From assembly GCA_947626365.1 (NCBI GenBank), contig CANQRW010000016.1, forward strand, positions 1 through 54,645: a stretch of 54,645 bases of DNA, given 5' to 3'. Below the pieces are notes generated by a model, which did not search any database, was not told the origin of the DNA, and was given only the letters and a program-made list of their open reading frames with translations. This stretch comes from an uncultured Lachnospiraceae bacterium (lineage in GTDB: Bacteria; Bacillota; Clostridia; Lachnospirales; Lachnospiraceae). Numbering within the stretch: position 1 is the stretch's first letter; each line of letters opens with the position of its first letter. Made by a program: the position numbers and the translations under genes. Below are positions 1-8,886 of the stretch, piece after piece.

Positions 1-53
1 TGAGACTTGTCAGGGGAAGAAAAAAGTTTGTGAAATGCAAATTTACCTCTTGA

Positions 54-536
54 CAAAAGTCACTTCATAACAGAAGGGTAACATTTCAGTATAATATTAA
101 AGATCATCCGGTTGGAATAAAACTGGATGAGTTTATAGTTGGCGTAAAAAAACTTTGGGAAACAGGAAAGTACGATAAAGTATTTTTGGCAACAGAAGAG
201 GAAGAATCTCTTAAAAGAATGCAGCAGGAATTTGGAGAGTATCTGGTTTATTATAAAGATATTTATCGAAATGATATTGGCGATACGTTCGTATCAGTAA
301 CATCTGAAAGAAAATATCATCATTACTTACAGGGGTATGAAGTTCTAAGGGATATGTTCACATTAGCAAACTGCAGAGCACTGGTGACAGGATTAACGAA
401 TGTGAGCTTCTGCGCAAAAATAATGAAACTCAGCATGGACGATGATTATGAGGATGAATGTATTTTAGATAAGGGAATTGCTAAAAGCGGAATGGATGGA
501 CGAGATTTTTATAAAATGTGGAATAAGAAACTATAA
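54..536 (+). pseudogene. Remnant of an O-fucosyltransferase-like glycosyltransferase (C-terminal half)
   Basis: The frame is open from about 54, after a stop at 51-53, to the TAA at 534-536. The translation contains a run like KYDKVFLATEEEE, a later ALVTGL(S/T)N-type segment and a terminal DKGI. I associate this pattern with bacterial O-fucosyltransferase-like enzymes of polysaccharide loci, which transfer a sugar from a nucleotide donor. No start codon with a ribosome binding site precedes the conserved part: the ATG at 186 falls inside a conserved strand, so it is not the true start. Upstream frames 2 and 3 are both interrupted, so either the 5' part lies outside the window behind a frameshift or stop, or the gene is decayed. 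The family call is from memory of motif pattern and is moderate. The broken state is seen directly, barring sequencing error. Confidence 0.5.
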
Positions 537-580
537 TGAAGAAAGCAACAGCCAACAAAAGGTTATAGGAAATTTAAAAA

Positions 581-2125
581 ATGATTTTGGAAAAAACAGT
601 CAAGAACAGTGTAATTTCGGTTATCAGTCAGGTTTTGATATTAATACTCCAATTTGTTAACCGCCGGATATTTGTCATATTTCTGGATATTGAGTATCTT
701 GGTTACCAAAGTGTTTTTGGAAATATATTTACAATTCTTTCTGTCGCAGAATTAGGTATAGGCGGGATTATATCATTTCATCTTTACCGGGAAATCGTTA
801 TAGGGAATACGAAGGAAATCGGCAAATTAATGTATTTATATAAGTGGATATATAGGATTATTGCCGGTATTATAGCGTTTTTTGGACTGGTTTCTTGTGT
901 GTTTGTTCCGTATATTGTTAAAGATGCTACAAGAAGTATTGGATACTTGTATGTTGTTTACTTGTTACAGCTAGCGAGTGTTGTTACTGGATATTTTATG
1001 TCATATAGGCGTACTATATATGCCGCAGATCAAAAGGCCTACAAAACAATACAAGTAGACCTAGCTGTAAAAATCTTTATTGAATTTGTAAATCTTTTTT
1101 TGCTGGCAACATTCCGTAATTATTTACTTTATCTGAGTGTACAGCTTTCAACATCGGTTATTGCAAATGCCGTTATTTATATTTGTTCTAATAAGGAATA
1201 TCCTTATTTAAAAGAAAGATATGTTATTACTAGGGAGGATATTTATAAGCGAAATTTAGTTTCCGATATTAAAAATCTTTTGATTCATAGAATTTCATAT
1301 GCAATTTTTGATGGAACGGATAATATTGTTATTTCCAGTATTTGTGGTATTCGAAGTGTGGCGTTGTATGGAAACTATTATGTTTTACAGACTGGCGTAA
1401 TGAATGCATTTTTCTTTCGACTGATGGAAACTTTTCAGACTGCTATTGGAAATATTGTTTATAGTGGTCGCAGCAAAGATAAATTGTGGGAACAGTTTGA
1501 AATGTTTGATGTTTTTAGCTTTTTTATTGCTACCTATATGGGTATTGGCTTTTTAGTTTTTTTTCAACCAGCTATTCGGATCTGGATGGGAAGTGTAGAA
1601 TACCTGCTTCCTGATGCATTTGTGTTTATATGCTCTCTGATGGTTTATTTTATTGCAGTTTGGGAGATTGTATTCAGATATCGCAGTGTTTTTGGTGATT
1701 ACAGGCAGGATAGAAATTGTTTGGTTTTATCTGCAATTTTAAACATAGTTATTTCTATTATGATGGCGTACAGGCTTGGGGTTATTGGAGTGCGAATAGG
1801 AACACTTATTGGCCTTTTTCCAATGTTTTATGGAAGAATACGCTTTGTGATAGGTAATTATTTTGAAAAATCTGTAAAAGAATATTTGGTAAAGCATGTA
1901 AGGTTGTTTGGAATTTTCCTGATGGAATGTATGATTTCTTACTATTTCACAGAAGATGCGCCAGTTACGATAGCTGGCTTTTTCTTTAGAATTTTGATTT
2001 GGGCAATAGTTCCATTATTGATAAACTCTTTGGTTTATTGCAGAAATCCGTATTTTAAGGAATTGATCCGTTATACTAAATTATTATTAGGTATGCTTTA
2101 TGGTCGGATTAAAAAAAACATTTGA
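581..2125 (+). CDS. Polysaccharide flippase (Wzx/MATE-like)
   Basis: A 514-residue, very hydrophobic protein with about a dozen predicted membrane segments. It has the size and organisation of Wzx-type polysaccharide transporters, which flip lipid-linked repeat units across the cytoplasmic membrane. The N-terminus (RRIFVIFLDIEYLGYQSVFG) resembles the first conserved helix pair of that family. The start ATG at 581 follows a purine-rich ATAGGAAAT about 8 bases upstream. The gene is strongly AT-rich, unlike the kinase and dehydratase genes just downstream, which points to a separate origin within a mosaic locus. The position among sugar-nucleotide genes supports the role. Substrate cannot be deduced. 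Confidence 0.85.
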   Translation: MILEKTVKNSVISVISQVLILILQFVNRRIFVIFLDIEYLGYQSVFGNIFTILSVAELGIGGIISFHLYREIVIGNTKEIGKLMYLYKWIYRIIAGIIAFFGLVSCVFVPYIVKDATRSIGYLYVVYLLQLASVVTGYFMSYRRTIYAADQKAYKTIQVDLAVKIFIEFVNLFLLATFRNYLLYLSVQLSTSVIANAVIYICSNKEYPYLKERYVITREDIYKRNLVSDIKNLLIHRISYAIFDGTDNIVISSICGIRSVALYGNYYVLQTGVMNAFFFRLMETFQTAIGNIVYSGRSKDKLWEQFEMFDVFSFFIATYMGIGFLVFFQPAIRIWMGSVEYLLPDAFVFICSLMVYFIAVWEIVFRYRSVFGDYRQDRNCLVLSAILNIVISIMMAYRLGVIGVRIGTLIGLFPMFYGRIRFVIGNYFEKSVKEYLVKHVRLFGIFLMECMISYYFTEDAPVTIAGFFFRILIWAIVPLLINSLVYCRNPYFKELIRYTKLLLGMLYGRIKKNI

Positions 2126-2162
2126 ATTATTAAAAAAGACAATAAAAAGGGGGAATGATTAG

Positions 2163-3158
2163 ATGATAATTACAAAGACACCATTCCGGATGTCTTTTTT
2201 TGGTGGAGGGACGGATTATCCAGATTATTACAATGAGCATGGAGGCAGCGTGCTTTCAACGACCTTTGATAAATACTGTTACGTTACCGTTCGGCACCTG
2301 CCCCGCTTTTTCGAGTATACTTCCCAGGTTTCCTACGCAAAGATCGAGCGAGTCAAACGCGTCGATGAGATAGAGCACCCTGCAGTACGCGAGGCAATGA
2401 AATACCTTGATATGCATGAACTGCAGATTTCGTATGATGCTGATCTGCCGGCCCGCTCCGGGCTGGGGACAAGCAGCTCATTTGCTGTCGGACTGCTCAA
2501 TGCGTTCCATGCATTAAAGGGGCAGTATGCGGATAAGATGAAGCTGGCCCGGGAGGCTATTTATCTGGAACGTGAGCTGTGCAGGGAAGACGGAGGGGTG
2601 CAGGATCAGGTGGCAGTGGCTTTTGGCGGCTTAAACCGTATTGATTTCAACAATGACTCCATCAGTGTCCAGCCGGTCGTCATTTCGAAAGAGCGGAAAC
2701 AACAGCTTAATGACAACCTGATGCTGTTTTTTACGGGCTTTGCCAGGTTTTCAAAAGAAATTGCCAGGGAACAGAAGGCTAAACTGCATAATCGTCTGGC
2801 AGAATTGGGTGAGATAAAGAGTCTGGTTGACGATGCGGAGGAGATCCTCCGTACAAAAAGCGCATCGCTGAACGAATTTGGCCACCTGTTGGATTATACA
2901 TGGAAACTGAAACGAGGCATTACAAAAAGCATCTCAAATGATGCGTTGGATGATATTTATGCATGCGCCATGAAAAACGGTGCGCTGGGAGGAAAACTGC
3001 TGGGGGCAGGCGGCGGTGGATTTTTCGTTTTCTATGCGGAAAAGGAACATCAAAAGAAATTAAGGGAGGTATTGAGCGAACTACTTTACATACCATTTTC
3101 CTTCGAGAATGAAGGAAGCCGTATTCTTTATTACCGGCCGGAGGATTATGAAGTCTGA
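2163..3158 (+). CDS. GHMP-family sugar kinase, HddA-like (D-glycero-D-manno-heptose 7-phosphate kinase type)
   Basis: 331 residues. The N-terminus has TPFRMSFFGGGTDYPDYY (residues about 5-22), the pattern of HddA-like sugar kinases. The GHMP ATP-binding motif PARSGLGTSSS lies at about 97-107, and a glycine-rich C-terminal motif (LGAGGGGFF) at about 278-286. HddA phosphorylates D-glycero-D-manno-heptose 7-phosphate at C1 on the way to GDP-heptose. Relatives phosphorylate fucose or other sugars, so the substrate is an inference. A clear AAGGGGG ribosome binding site precedes the ATG. The gene is about 48-50% GC, higher than the flippase before it. The next CDS begins 19 bases after the stop, so the two are probably co-transcribed. 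A GDP-heptose role would fit the Gmd-like and nucleotidyltransferase genes downstream. Confidence 0.8.
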   Translation: MIITKTPFRMSFFGGGTDYPDYYNEHGGSVLSTTFDKYCYVTVRHLPRFFEYTSQVSYAKIERVKRVDEIEHPAVREAMKYLDMHELQISYDADLPARSGLGTSSSFAVGLLNAFHALKGQYADKMKLAREAIYLERELCREDGGVQDQVAVAFGGLNRIDFNNDSISVQPVVISKERKQQLNDNLMLFFTGFARFSKEIAREQKAKLHNRLAELGEIKSLVDDAEEILRTKSASLNEFGHLLDYTWKLKRGITKSISNDALDDIYACAMKNGALGGKLLGAGGGGFFVFYAEKEHQKKLREVLSELLYIPFSFENEGSRILYYRPEDYEV

Positions 3159-3177
3159 CAGGACGAAAGGAGACCAT

Positions 3178-4344
3178 ATGCTGAATATACCATTGATGAG
3201 CAACAACATAACAAAGGATGATGTTAAATGTCTGATAAGCTTTCTGGAGACCACGGATCGTTTTACCAACGGGCCCAAGGTCAGGGAGTTTGAGCAGGCA
3301 TGGAGTCGATGGCTGGGAGTGAAGCACAGTGTATTTGTTAATTCCGGAGCTTCCGCCAATTTCATGACGATGGCGGGTATCGCCCAGAAGTATGGAAAAG
3401 GTGAGATCATTGTTCCCGCAATCACCTGGGTGAGCGATGTTGCTAGTGTGGTTTCTGCGGGCCATACGCCAGTGTTTGTGGATGCAGACCTGAGAAATAT
3501 GGCGATGCTGGAGGAAGAAATCCTTCGCAATATTACAGAAAGGACAAAGGCGGTATTCCTGACCCATGTACTCGGTTTTAATGGCCTTTCAAGGCGGCTC
3601 GCGGAAGTACTGGGAGAGAGGGGGATCCCTTTGGTCGAAGATGTATGCGAGTCCCACGGGACTATGACCGGGGACAGGAAGGCCGGTACGGTGGGCTTTG
3701 CATCTAATTTCTCATTTTATTATGCGCATCATATGAGTACGATCGAAGGCGGGATGGTCTGTACGGATGATGATGATTTCTATCAGCTGATGAGACTGTT
3801 CCGGAGCCATGGACTGCTGAGGGAAACTACGGATGAAACTTATAAAGCGGATGTAATCAGTAAATTCCCGGATCTGAATCCGGAATTTATCTTTATGGTT
3901 CCCGGATTTAACATGCGAAGCACAGAGATGAATGCTGTTATTGGTCTGAATCAACTTGGACGTCTTGATTATAATATCCGCAGACGACGTGAGAATTTTC
4001 AGGTTTTTATGGATCATCTAGATAGTAGGAGATACTTTACGGACTTCGACATGGAGGGAAACAGCAATTATGCGTTTGTGATACTGCTCAGGGAAAAAGA
4101 CCCTGAGTTTTTTGTACGCTTGACAGAGACGCTGCGGAGAGAACAGGTAGAATTCCGGAGGGGAACAGCCGGAGGCGGTAGCCAGCTCCGTCAGCCTTTT
4201 GTCCGGAAATTGTACCCAGATATTTGCCCGGAGGATTACAGGAATGCGGACCATATCCATTTTTATGGGATGTATACGGGCAACTATCCCGACTTGGATC
4301 GGGAGAAAGTTTGGAGATTGACGCATTTAATAAATACAATATAG
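3178..4344 (+). CDS. DegT/DnrJ/EryC1/StrS-family PLP enzyme with His in place of the Schiff-base Lys (sugar 3-dehydratase type)
   Basis: 388 residues from the ATG at 3178, chosen because GAAAGGAG sits 6-7 bases upstream. The longer frame from 3109 overlaps the kinase gene and lacks a site. The fold is that of sugar aminotransferases (FTNGPKVREFE, NSGASANF, PAITWVSDV, VEDVCESHG). However, the PLP-lysine motif, usually HK before the TxEGG turn, reads SFYYAHHMSTIEGG, with His185 where Lys is expected. This Lys-to-His change is the hallmark of PLP-dependent 3-dehydratases such as ColD (GDP-4-keto-6-deoxymannose) and RfbH/E1 (CDP sugar), which remove the C3 hydroxyl rather than add an amino group. 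I therefore infer a step in 3,6-dideoxy sugar synthesis. The sugar is unknown. Confidence 0.85.
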   Translation: MLNIPLMSNNITKDDVKCLISFLETTDRFTNGPKVREFEQAWSRWLGVKHSVFVNSGASANFMTMAGIAQKYGKGEIIVPAITWVSDVASVVSAGHTPVFVDADLRNMAMLEEEILRNITERTKAVFLTHVLGFNGLSRRLAEVLGERGIPLVEDVCESHGTMTGDRKAGTVGFASNFSFYYAHHMSTIEGGMVCTDDDDFYQLMRLFRSHGLLRETTDETYKADVISKFPDLNPEFIFMVPGFNMRSTEMNAVIGLNQLGRLDYNIRRRRENFQVFMDHLDSRRYFTDFDMEGNSNYAFVILLREKDPEFFVRLTETLRREQVEFRRGTAGGGSQLRQPFVRKLYPDICPEDYRNADHIHFYGMYTGNYPDLDREKVWRLTHLINTI

Positions 4345-4355
4345 GAGAAGATAAT

Positions 4356-5261
4356 ATGTATATTGTTGTTGGGGGAACAGGTTTTCTTGGCGCTTACGTT
4401 GTTCAATGTATTGTGGACAAAACAAAAGAGAGAGTTCTCGTTGTTGCTAGAAAACCAGTCAGTTATGAAAATGTGGGAGGAATAACAGATAGTATTCAAT
4501 TTAAACACTGTAATGTAGTATCCAGAGAAGATATAGATAACCTTATTACAGAAATAAATATGACTGAAGAACCATGTAAGATCATATATCTTGCAGCAAG
4601 TCTTCATCCAGAAGAAGTTGAACGTAATCCATGGAATTCTTGGAATACAAATGTGATAAGTTTAGAGTATTTGCTTAGTGGAATGAAACGTATAGAAGCA
4701 TTTATTTTTGCGTCGACGGATAGCGTATATGGTTCAGGAACTTTGGAACATCGTTTTCGGGAAGATGAGCGTCTAGCTCCAGTTAATTTATATGGAACAC
4801 AAAAAATGGCGCGAGAGTCAATCGTAAATCATTATGGTTATAGTGTTTTGCGATATTCTTTAATGCTTGGCCCCAGCATTATAAAAGGGAAAAAACATTT
4901 CTATGATAATCTGGTAGAGACGTTAAAAAGCGGGAAGCAAGTAGAATTGTTTGAAGATTCCTATCGGTCTACGATAGATTTTCGGACAGCTGCAGAACTT
5001 ACAGTAAAACTGCTTCTTGAAAAAAAGGAAAGCCTTCCTTCTGTTTTGAATATCGCTGGTGATGAAGCGTTATCAAAATATGATGTAGGGAGACAGATTG
5101 CAAAAAGGCTCGGCGTCTCAGAAGAATTATTGATTCCTATTAAGGTATCAGATGGTGGACATATATATAACGCTTCTCGTGCAGCATGTACATTATTAGA
5201 CAATTCAAAACTTAAGAAGTTACTCAATTTGAGTGAAATAAAGATGCAATTTGAGGTTTAG
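4356..5261 (+). CDS. NAD(P)-dependent SDR epimerase/reductase of nucleotide-sugar metabolism
   Basis: 301 residues from the ATG at 4356, preceded by AGGAGAAG. The N-terminal Rossmann motif is GGTGFLG (residues 6-12). The catalytic pair is YxxxK (Tyr146, Lys150, in NLYGTQK), with an active-site segment FASTDSVYG. This is an extended short-chain dehydrogenase, like RmlD or colitose/GDP-sugar synthases, that reduces or epimerises a 4-keto sugar nucleotide. It starts 11 bases after the 3-dehydratase-like gene and is followed by a 4,6-dehydratase-like gene. The likely job is the final keto-reduction of the dideoxy sugar. It is AT-rich like the next two genes, so it may have been acquired separately from the kinase/dehydratase pair. 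Exact stereochemistry and substrate cannot be read from sequence. Confidence 0.75.
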   Translation: MYIVVGGTGFLGAYVVQCIVDKTKERVLVVARKPVSYENVGGITDSIQFKHCNVVSREDIDNLITEINMTEEPCKIIYLAASLHPEEVERNPWNSWNTNVISLEYLLSGMKRIEAFIFASTDSVYGSGTLEHRFREDERLAPVNLYGTQKMARESIVNHYGYSVLRYSLMLGPSIIKGKKHFYDNLVETLKSGKQVELFEDSYRSTIDFRTAAELTVKLLLEKKESLPSVLNIAGDEALSKYDVGRQIAKRLGVSEELLIPIKVSDGGHIYNASRAACTLLDNSKLKKLLNLSEIKMQFEV

Positions 5262-5291
5262 AAAATAAGGATATCACATAGGAGGAGAATA

Positions 5292-6323
5292 ATGAAAGCG
5301 CTTATTACAGGAATTACTGGTATGGTAGGATCACATTTAGCTGATTACTTACTAGATAATACAGATTGGGATGTTTACGGTGTATGCCGATGGAGAAGCC
5401 CGTTGGACAATGTAGAACATTTGCTTGAGCGTGTAAATGCAAAGGATCGAGTTTTTTTTGATTATGCAGACTTAAATGATCAGATTTCATTAATTTCGAT
5501 AATTAGGAAATATAAACCGGATTATATTTTTCATCTGGCAGCTCAGAGTTATCCGCTTACTAGCTTTACAATACCAATTGATACATTAAATACTAATATT
5601 TTAGGAACTTGTCGATTATTGGAGGCAATTCGTCTGGAGATGGAAAGCGATAAAACATACCGACCAATTATTCATGTTTGCGCATCATCAGAGGTATTTG
5701 GGAAAATACCGGTAGAAAAGAAACCAGATACGGGCATTCATGAAGAATGTCCATTTCATCCAGCCTCGCCTTATGCAATTTCCAAAGTTGGGACAGATCT
5801 TCTGGGGAGATATTATGCTGAGGCATATGGAATGAGCGTGATGACGACTAGAATGTTTACTCATACAGGGCCACGGCGGGGGGATGTATTTCATGAATCT
5901 ACGTTTGCTAAACAGATTGCAATGATAGAAAAAGGGTTAATTCCACCTATGGTTCATGTGGGTAATCTTGATTCATTGAGAACATATGCGGATGTTAGAG
6001 ACGCGGTACGGGCTTATTATATGCTTGTAACGGTTAATCCAATTGCTGGTGAATATTATAATATTGGCGGTCGTTATACATGTACAGTTGGGGATACCTT
6101 ACATACATTAATCAATATGTCACCAATGAGGGATCAAATTGCGTATGTAATTGATCCGGAAAGGCTTCGACCAATTGATGCAGATTTGCAAGTGCCAGAT
6201 TGTTCTAAGTTTAAAGCTCATACAGGTTGGGAACCGGAGATTTCTTATGAGAAGACGATGAGAGATTTATTAGAATATTGGAGAAGGAGGATAGAACAGG
6301 GTGAGATGGTGTTAGATAGATGA
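5292..6323 (+). CDS. GDP-mannose 4,6-dehydratase family protein (Gmd/DmhA-like)
   Basis: 343 residues. The Rossmann motif is GITGMVGSHL (residues 7-16), followed by HLAAQSY (81-87), a CASSEVFG segment with the Ser-Glu of 4,6-dehydratases (about 130-137), and YAISK (Tyr161, Lys165). The order and length match GDP-mannose 4,6-dehydratases, which convert GDP-mannose, or GDP-heptose in DmhA, to the 4-keto-6-deoxy sugar. A GGAGGAGAA site precedes the ATG at 5292. Together with the His-type DegT enzyme and the SDR, it gives the three activities needed for a GDP-3,6-dideoxy sugar. With the HddA-like kinase, a heptose version is possible. Base composition is AT-rich. Confidence 0.85.
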   Translation: MKALITGITGMVGSHLADYLLDNTDWDVYGVCRWRSPLDNVEHLLERVNAKDRVFFDYADLNDQISLISIIRKYKPDYIFHLAAQSYPLTSFTIPIDTLNTNILGTCRLLEAIRLEMESDKTYRPIIHVCASSEVFGKIPVEKKPDTGIHEECPFHPASPYAISKVGTDLLGRYYAEAYGMSVMTTRMFTHTGPRRGDVFHESTFAKQIAMIEKGLIPPMVHVGNLDSLRTYADVRDAVRAYYMLVTVNPIAGEYYNIGGRYTCTVGDTLHTLINMSPMRDQIAYVIDPERLRPIDADLQVPDCSKFKAHTGWEPEISYEKTMRDLLEYWRRRIEQGEMVLDR

Positions 6324-6379
6324 AACTTTCAATTATAAGATTTTCATAGAAAAATAAGACATAATTCAGGGGGCAATAT

Positions 6380-7456
6380 ATGAAAAACAGAGTTATCGAA
6401 TATGATATACTTCGAGTTTTGGCGACAATAACAGTAGTTATTGGCCATTGTGCATATTTAGAATGGGGGGGTGACAACGGCTTCATATCTTGTGTTTCGG
6501 AGACTTACAGTTCGGTTATTTTGAGTATACCAATAAGATTGTTGCAATTTTTATCCACGTGGGTATATTCGTTTCATATGCCGCTTTTTTTTATGTTATC
6601 AGGCGCCTGTTACAATGAGGTTGGAGGGGCAAAGCATTATGGTAATAGTATAGATAAGTTAGTAGTAAATAAATTTAGAACATTACTCGTCCCTTTACTA
6701 TTGTCTGGCATATTATATATGATTCCATTGAAAAGACTTGTGGGCTTTTATAATAATGCAACAGCTTTTCAAAGTGTACAGTTCCTTTTGCGTGGTACGG
6801 AAGCAGATGGACACTTATGGTTCTTATATGCTTTGTTTTGGATTTTTGTGGTTTTTTTTCTCCTTGAAAGATATGTTGGAAAGAGTAGTGTTTTTTTATG
6901 CTTATTATCGACTATTATAATAGAATTTATTTTCAATTCTTTGAATAGTAAAGGGTATGTTTCTAACAGATATTGTTTTGTACAAGCTATGCAATATTTG
7001 AAATATTTTGGTATAGGATACTATTTTAATGAAAGAAGAGAAAAATTTCTGAAATTTGACAGTAGAGTATTGTGTGTTTTATGTATGTTGCTTTCTGTAT
7101 TGAACTATTTTTATAATTTTATGGGGACTTTCAGCAGTGCCCTGATAGGCAGCGCGGGATTTTTATATTTTGCGGTAATGATTAGTCATTCAAATTCTGT
7201 TGTGGAAAGCAAAATATATAAAAAATTGCTTGTGTCAAGTTTTTACATTTATCTTTTTCACGATCCATTAAATTTTGTATGGATTAAGTTGGCACAAAAG
7301 ATGAGGATGCTCCAGATGGCATGGGGGGTAATTGTTTTCTATTTCTTGCGTACTATAGGAAATATAATTATATCTATAGGGCTCTATTTGGTGGTTAGTG
7401 TTTTATTAAAACAGATACAAGAATATTTTGGTAAGTCTGTTAAAGGAACTTTATGA
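6380..7456 (+). CDS. Acyltransferase-3 family membrane O-acyltransferase
   Basis: 358 residues with about ten hydrophobic segments. The N-terminus RVIEYDILRVLATITVVIGH ends in the His typical of acyltransferase-3 proteins. The segment FHMPLFFMLSG (about 71-81) is a second family hallmark. Such proteins acetylate sugars of O-antigens, capsules or wall polymers from the cytoplasmic acetyl donor. The ATG at 6380 is preceded by a CAGGGGGCAA site. The gene is the most AT-rich of the locus. A gap of 143 bases without recognised features separates it from the next CDS. The substrate is presumably the polysaccharide made by this locus. Confidence 0.8.
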   Translation: MKNRVIEYDILRVLATITVVIGHCAYLEWGGDNGFISCVSETYSSVILSIPIRLLQFLSTWVYSFHMPLFFMLSGACYNEVGGAKHYGNSIDKLVVNKFRTLLVPLLLSGILYMIPLKRLVGFYNNATAFQSVQFLLRGTEADGHLWFLYALFWIFVVFFLLERYVGKSSVFLCLLSTIIIEFIFNSLNSKGYVSNRYCFVQAMQYLKYFGIGYYFNERREKFLKFDSRVLCVLCMLLSVLNYFYNFMGTFSSALIGSAGFLYFAVMISHSNSVVESKIYKKLLVSSFYIYLFHDPLNFVWIKLAQKMRMLQMAWGVIVFYFLRTIGNIIISIGLYLVVSVLLKQIQEYFGKSVKGTL

Positions 7457-7599
7457 TCTTATTAATTTGCAAGTAAAGTGGTAAAAACTATCAAATGACA
7501 TAAATATTAGGAAGTTTTAATAACAAGGAAGGATAAGAGCAATGTACATTAGGATGTTATCGAGATATCTGTATATAGACGACAATGGAGGTAAATAAG

Positions 7600-8235
7600 A
7601 TGAATATTTTGGCCCATCGTGGTTACTGGAATGAAAATATTCGGAATAACTCATCTGAAGCATTGAGGACAGCTCTTGAAAAAGGGTATGGCTTTGAATC
7701 TGATGTTCGTGACTATAACGGGAGGCTAGTTATATCCCATAACATCGCGGATGCGTCTTCTGCGGATGCAGAAGAAGTTTTCCGATGGCTTGCCGAGAAT
7801 GATGACAGATATTGCTTTGCCATCAACATCAAGTCAGATGGATTGAAAAGTCTACTAATGGGCTGTCTTACTCGGTATAGGATTACGAATTATTTCCTCT
7901 TCGACATGTCCGTCCCCCAGATGGTTGAGTTTGATGAATTGGGCCTGCGTTATTTTACGCGTCAGAGTGAAGTCGAATCGGAACCCTGTATGTATGACCG
8001 GGCAACAGGAGTATGGATTGACGGCTTCTGGGGGACATCCTGGATCACGGAGGAACTGCTGAAGGGACACATCGGGAATGGAAAGGAAGTCTGTATCGTG
8101 TCGCCTGATCTTCATGGTAGGAAAGATTATCAGGACTTCTGGGAACAACTGAAAAACTACAGGATCGATTTTTCAAAGGTCATGCTCTGTACGGACCACC
8201 CGGACGAGGCAAGGGCCTTTTTTCGTGAAGACTGA
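7600..8235 (+). CDS. GDPD/PI-PLC-like phosphodiesterase domain protein
   Basis: 211 residues from the ATG at 7600, preceded by GGAGG with 7-base spacing. The ATG at 7585 overlaps that site and is rejected. The start MNILAHRGYW followed by a Glu and an acidic ESDV at about residue 34 matches the HRG...E.D metal-binding pattern of glycerophosphodiester phosphodiesterases. The protein is shorter than a typical GDPD (about 240-250). It opens a compact group with HAD, nucleotidyltransferase and cupin genes, which suggests a role in making or removing a phosphodiester-linked substituent of the polysaccharide. That role is inference. Confidence 0.6.
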   Translation: MNILAHRGYWNENIRNNSSEALRTALEKGYGFESDVRDYNGRLVISHNIADASSADAEEVFRWLAENDDRYCFAINIKSDGLKSLLMGCLTRYRITNYFLFDMSVPQMVEFDELGLRYFTRQSEVESEPCMYDRATGVWIDGFWGTSWITEELLKGHIGNGKEVCIVSPDLHGRKDYQDFWEQLKNYRIDFSKVMLCTDHPDEARAFFRED

Positions 8236-8247
8236 CGGAGGTGAAGC

Positions 8248-8886
8248 ATGAAGATTAAGGCAGTGGTTTTTGACATGGACGGCGTCCTGATCGAGGCAAA
8301 AGACTGGCATTATGAGGCTTTGAATAAGGCTTTAAAGCTGTTCGGTTATGAGATCAGCCGGTATGACCATCTGGTTACCTATGATGGCTTGCCGACTGCG
8401 AAGAAGCTGGAGATGTTAAGCCTTGAAAAGGGTCTGCCGAGGGGCCTACATAGATTCATCAATGAGATGAAGCAGAAGTACACAGTGGACATGGTCCATG
8501 CCCTGTGTGTACCCAGGTTCTTCCATGAGTATGCGCTCTCAAGGCTTAGTTCGGAAGGTTACCGTCTGGCGGTGGCGTCCAATTCCATACGGGACACGGT
8601 GAAGCTGATGATGGACAAGGCCAGCCTCAGCCAGTACCTGGAGTTCTATTTAAGCAACCAGGATGTGACGAAGGGCAAACCGGACCCGGAGATGTACAAT
8701 GTCGCGATCGCGAGGCTGGGACTGAAGCCGCGGGAAGTCATGGTGGTGGAGGATAACCATAATGGTATCCAGGCAGCGATTGCGGCAGGGGCGCATGTCA
8801 TGAAGGTGGATACGGTGTATGACGTGAATTATGAAAATATACGGAAGCATATCAGGATGTTTGAGAGCGAGGAGGACGCAGGATGA
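8248..8886 (+). CDS. HAD-superfamily phosphatase / phosphoglucomutase-like hydrolase
   Basis: 212 residues. Motif I is FDMDGVLIE (residues 8-16). A motif II-like VASNSIRD lies near 109-116, motif III lysine sits in KGKPDPEMY (about 142-150), and motif IV is VVEDNHNGI (about 165-173). The cap and order resemble beta-phosphoglucomutase-type HAD-IA enzymes, which act on sugar phosphates. A GGAGGTGAAGC site precedes the ATG. The stop overlaps the start of the next gene by four bases (ATGA), so translation is probably coupled. Within a nucleotide-sugar module it likely dephosphorylates or isomerises the sugar phosphate used by the nucleotidyltransferases. The substrate is unknown. Confidence 0.75.
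   Translation: MKIKAVVFDMDGVLIEAKDWHYEALNKALKLFGYEISRYDHLVTYDGLPTAKKLEMLSLEKGLPRGLHRFINEMKQKYTVDMVHALCVPRFFHEYALSRLSSEGYRLAVASNSIRDTVKLMMDKASLSQYLEFYLSNQDVTKGKPDPEMYNVAIARLGLKPREVMVVEDNHNGIQAAIAAGAHVMKVDTVYDVNYENIRKHIRMFESEEDAG

Noticed and set aside
186-536. Treating the ATG at 186 as the start of a complete small gene
   Set aside because: Conserved glycosyltransferase sequence continues upstream of it in the same frame, so it is an internal Met of a fragment.
3178-4344. Calling the DegT protein a sugar aminotransferase
   Set aside because: The PLP lysine is replaced by His185, which excludes normal transamination and points to a dehydratase.
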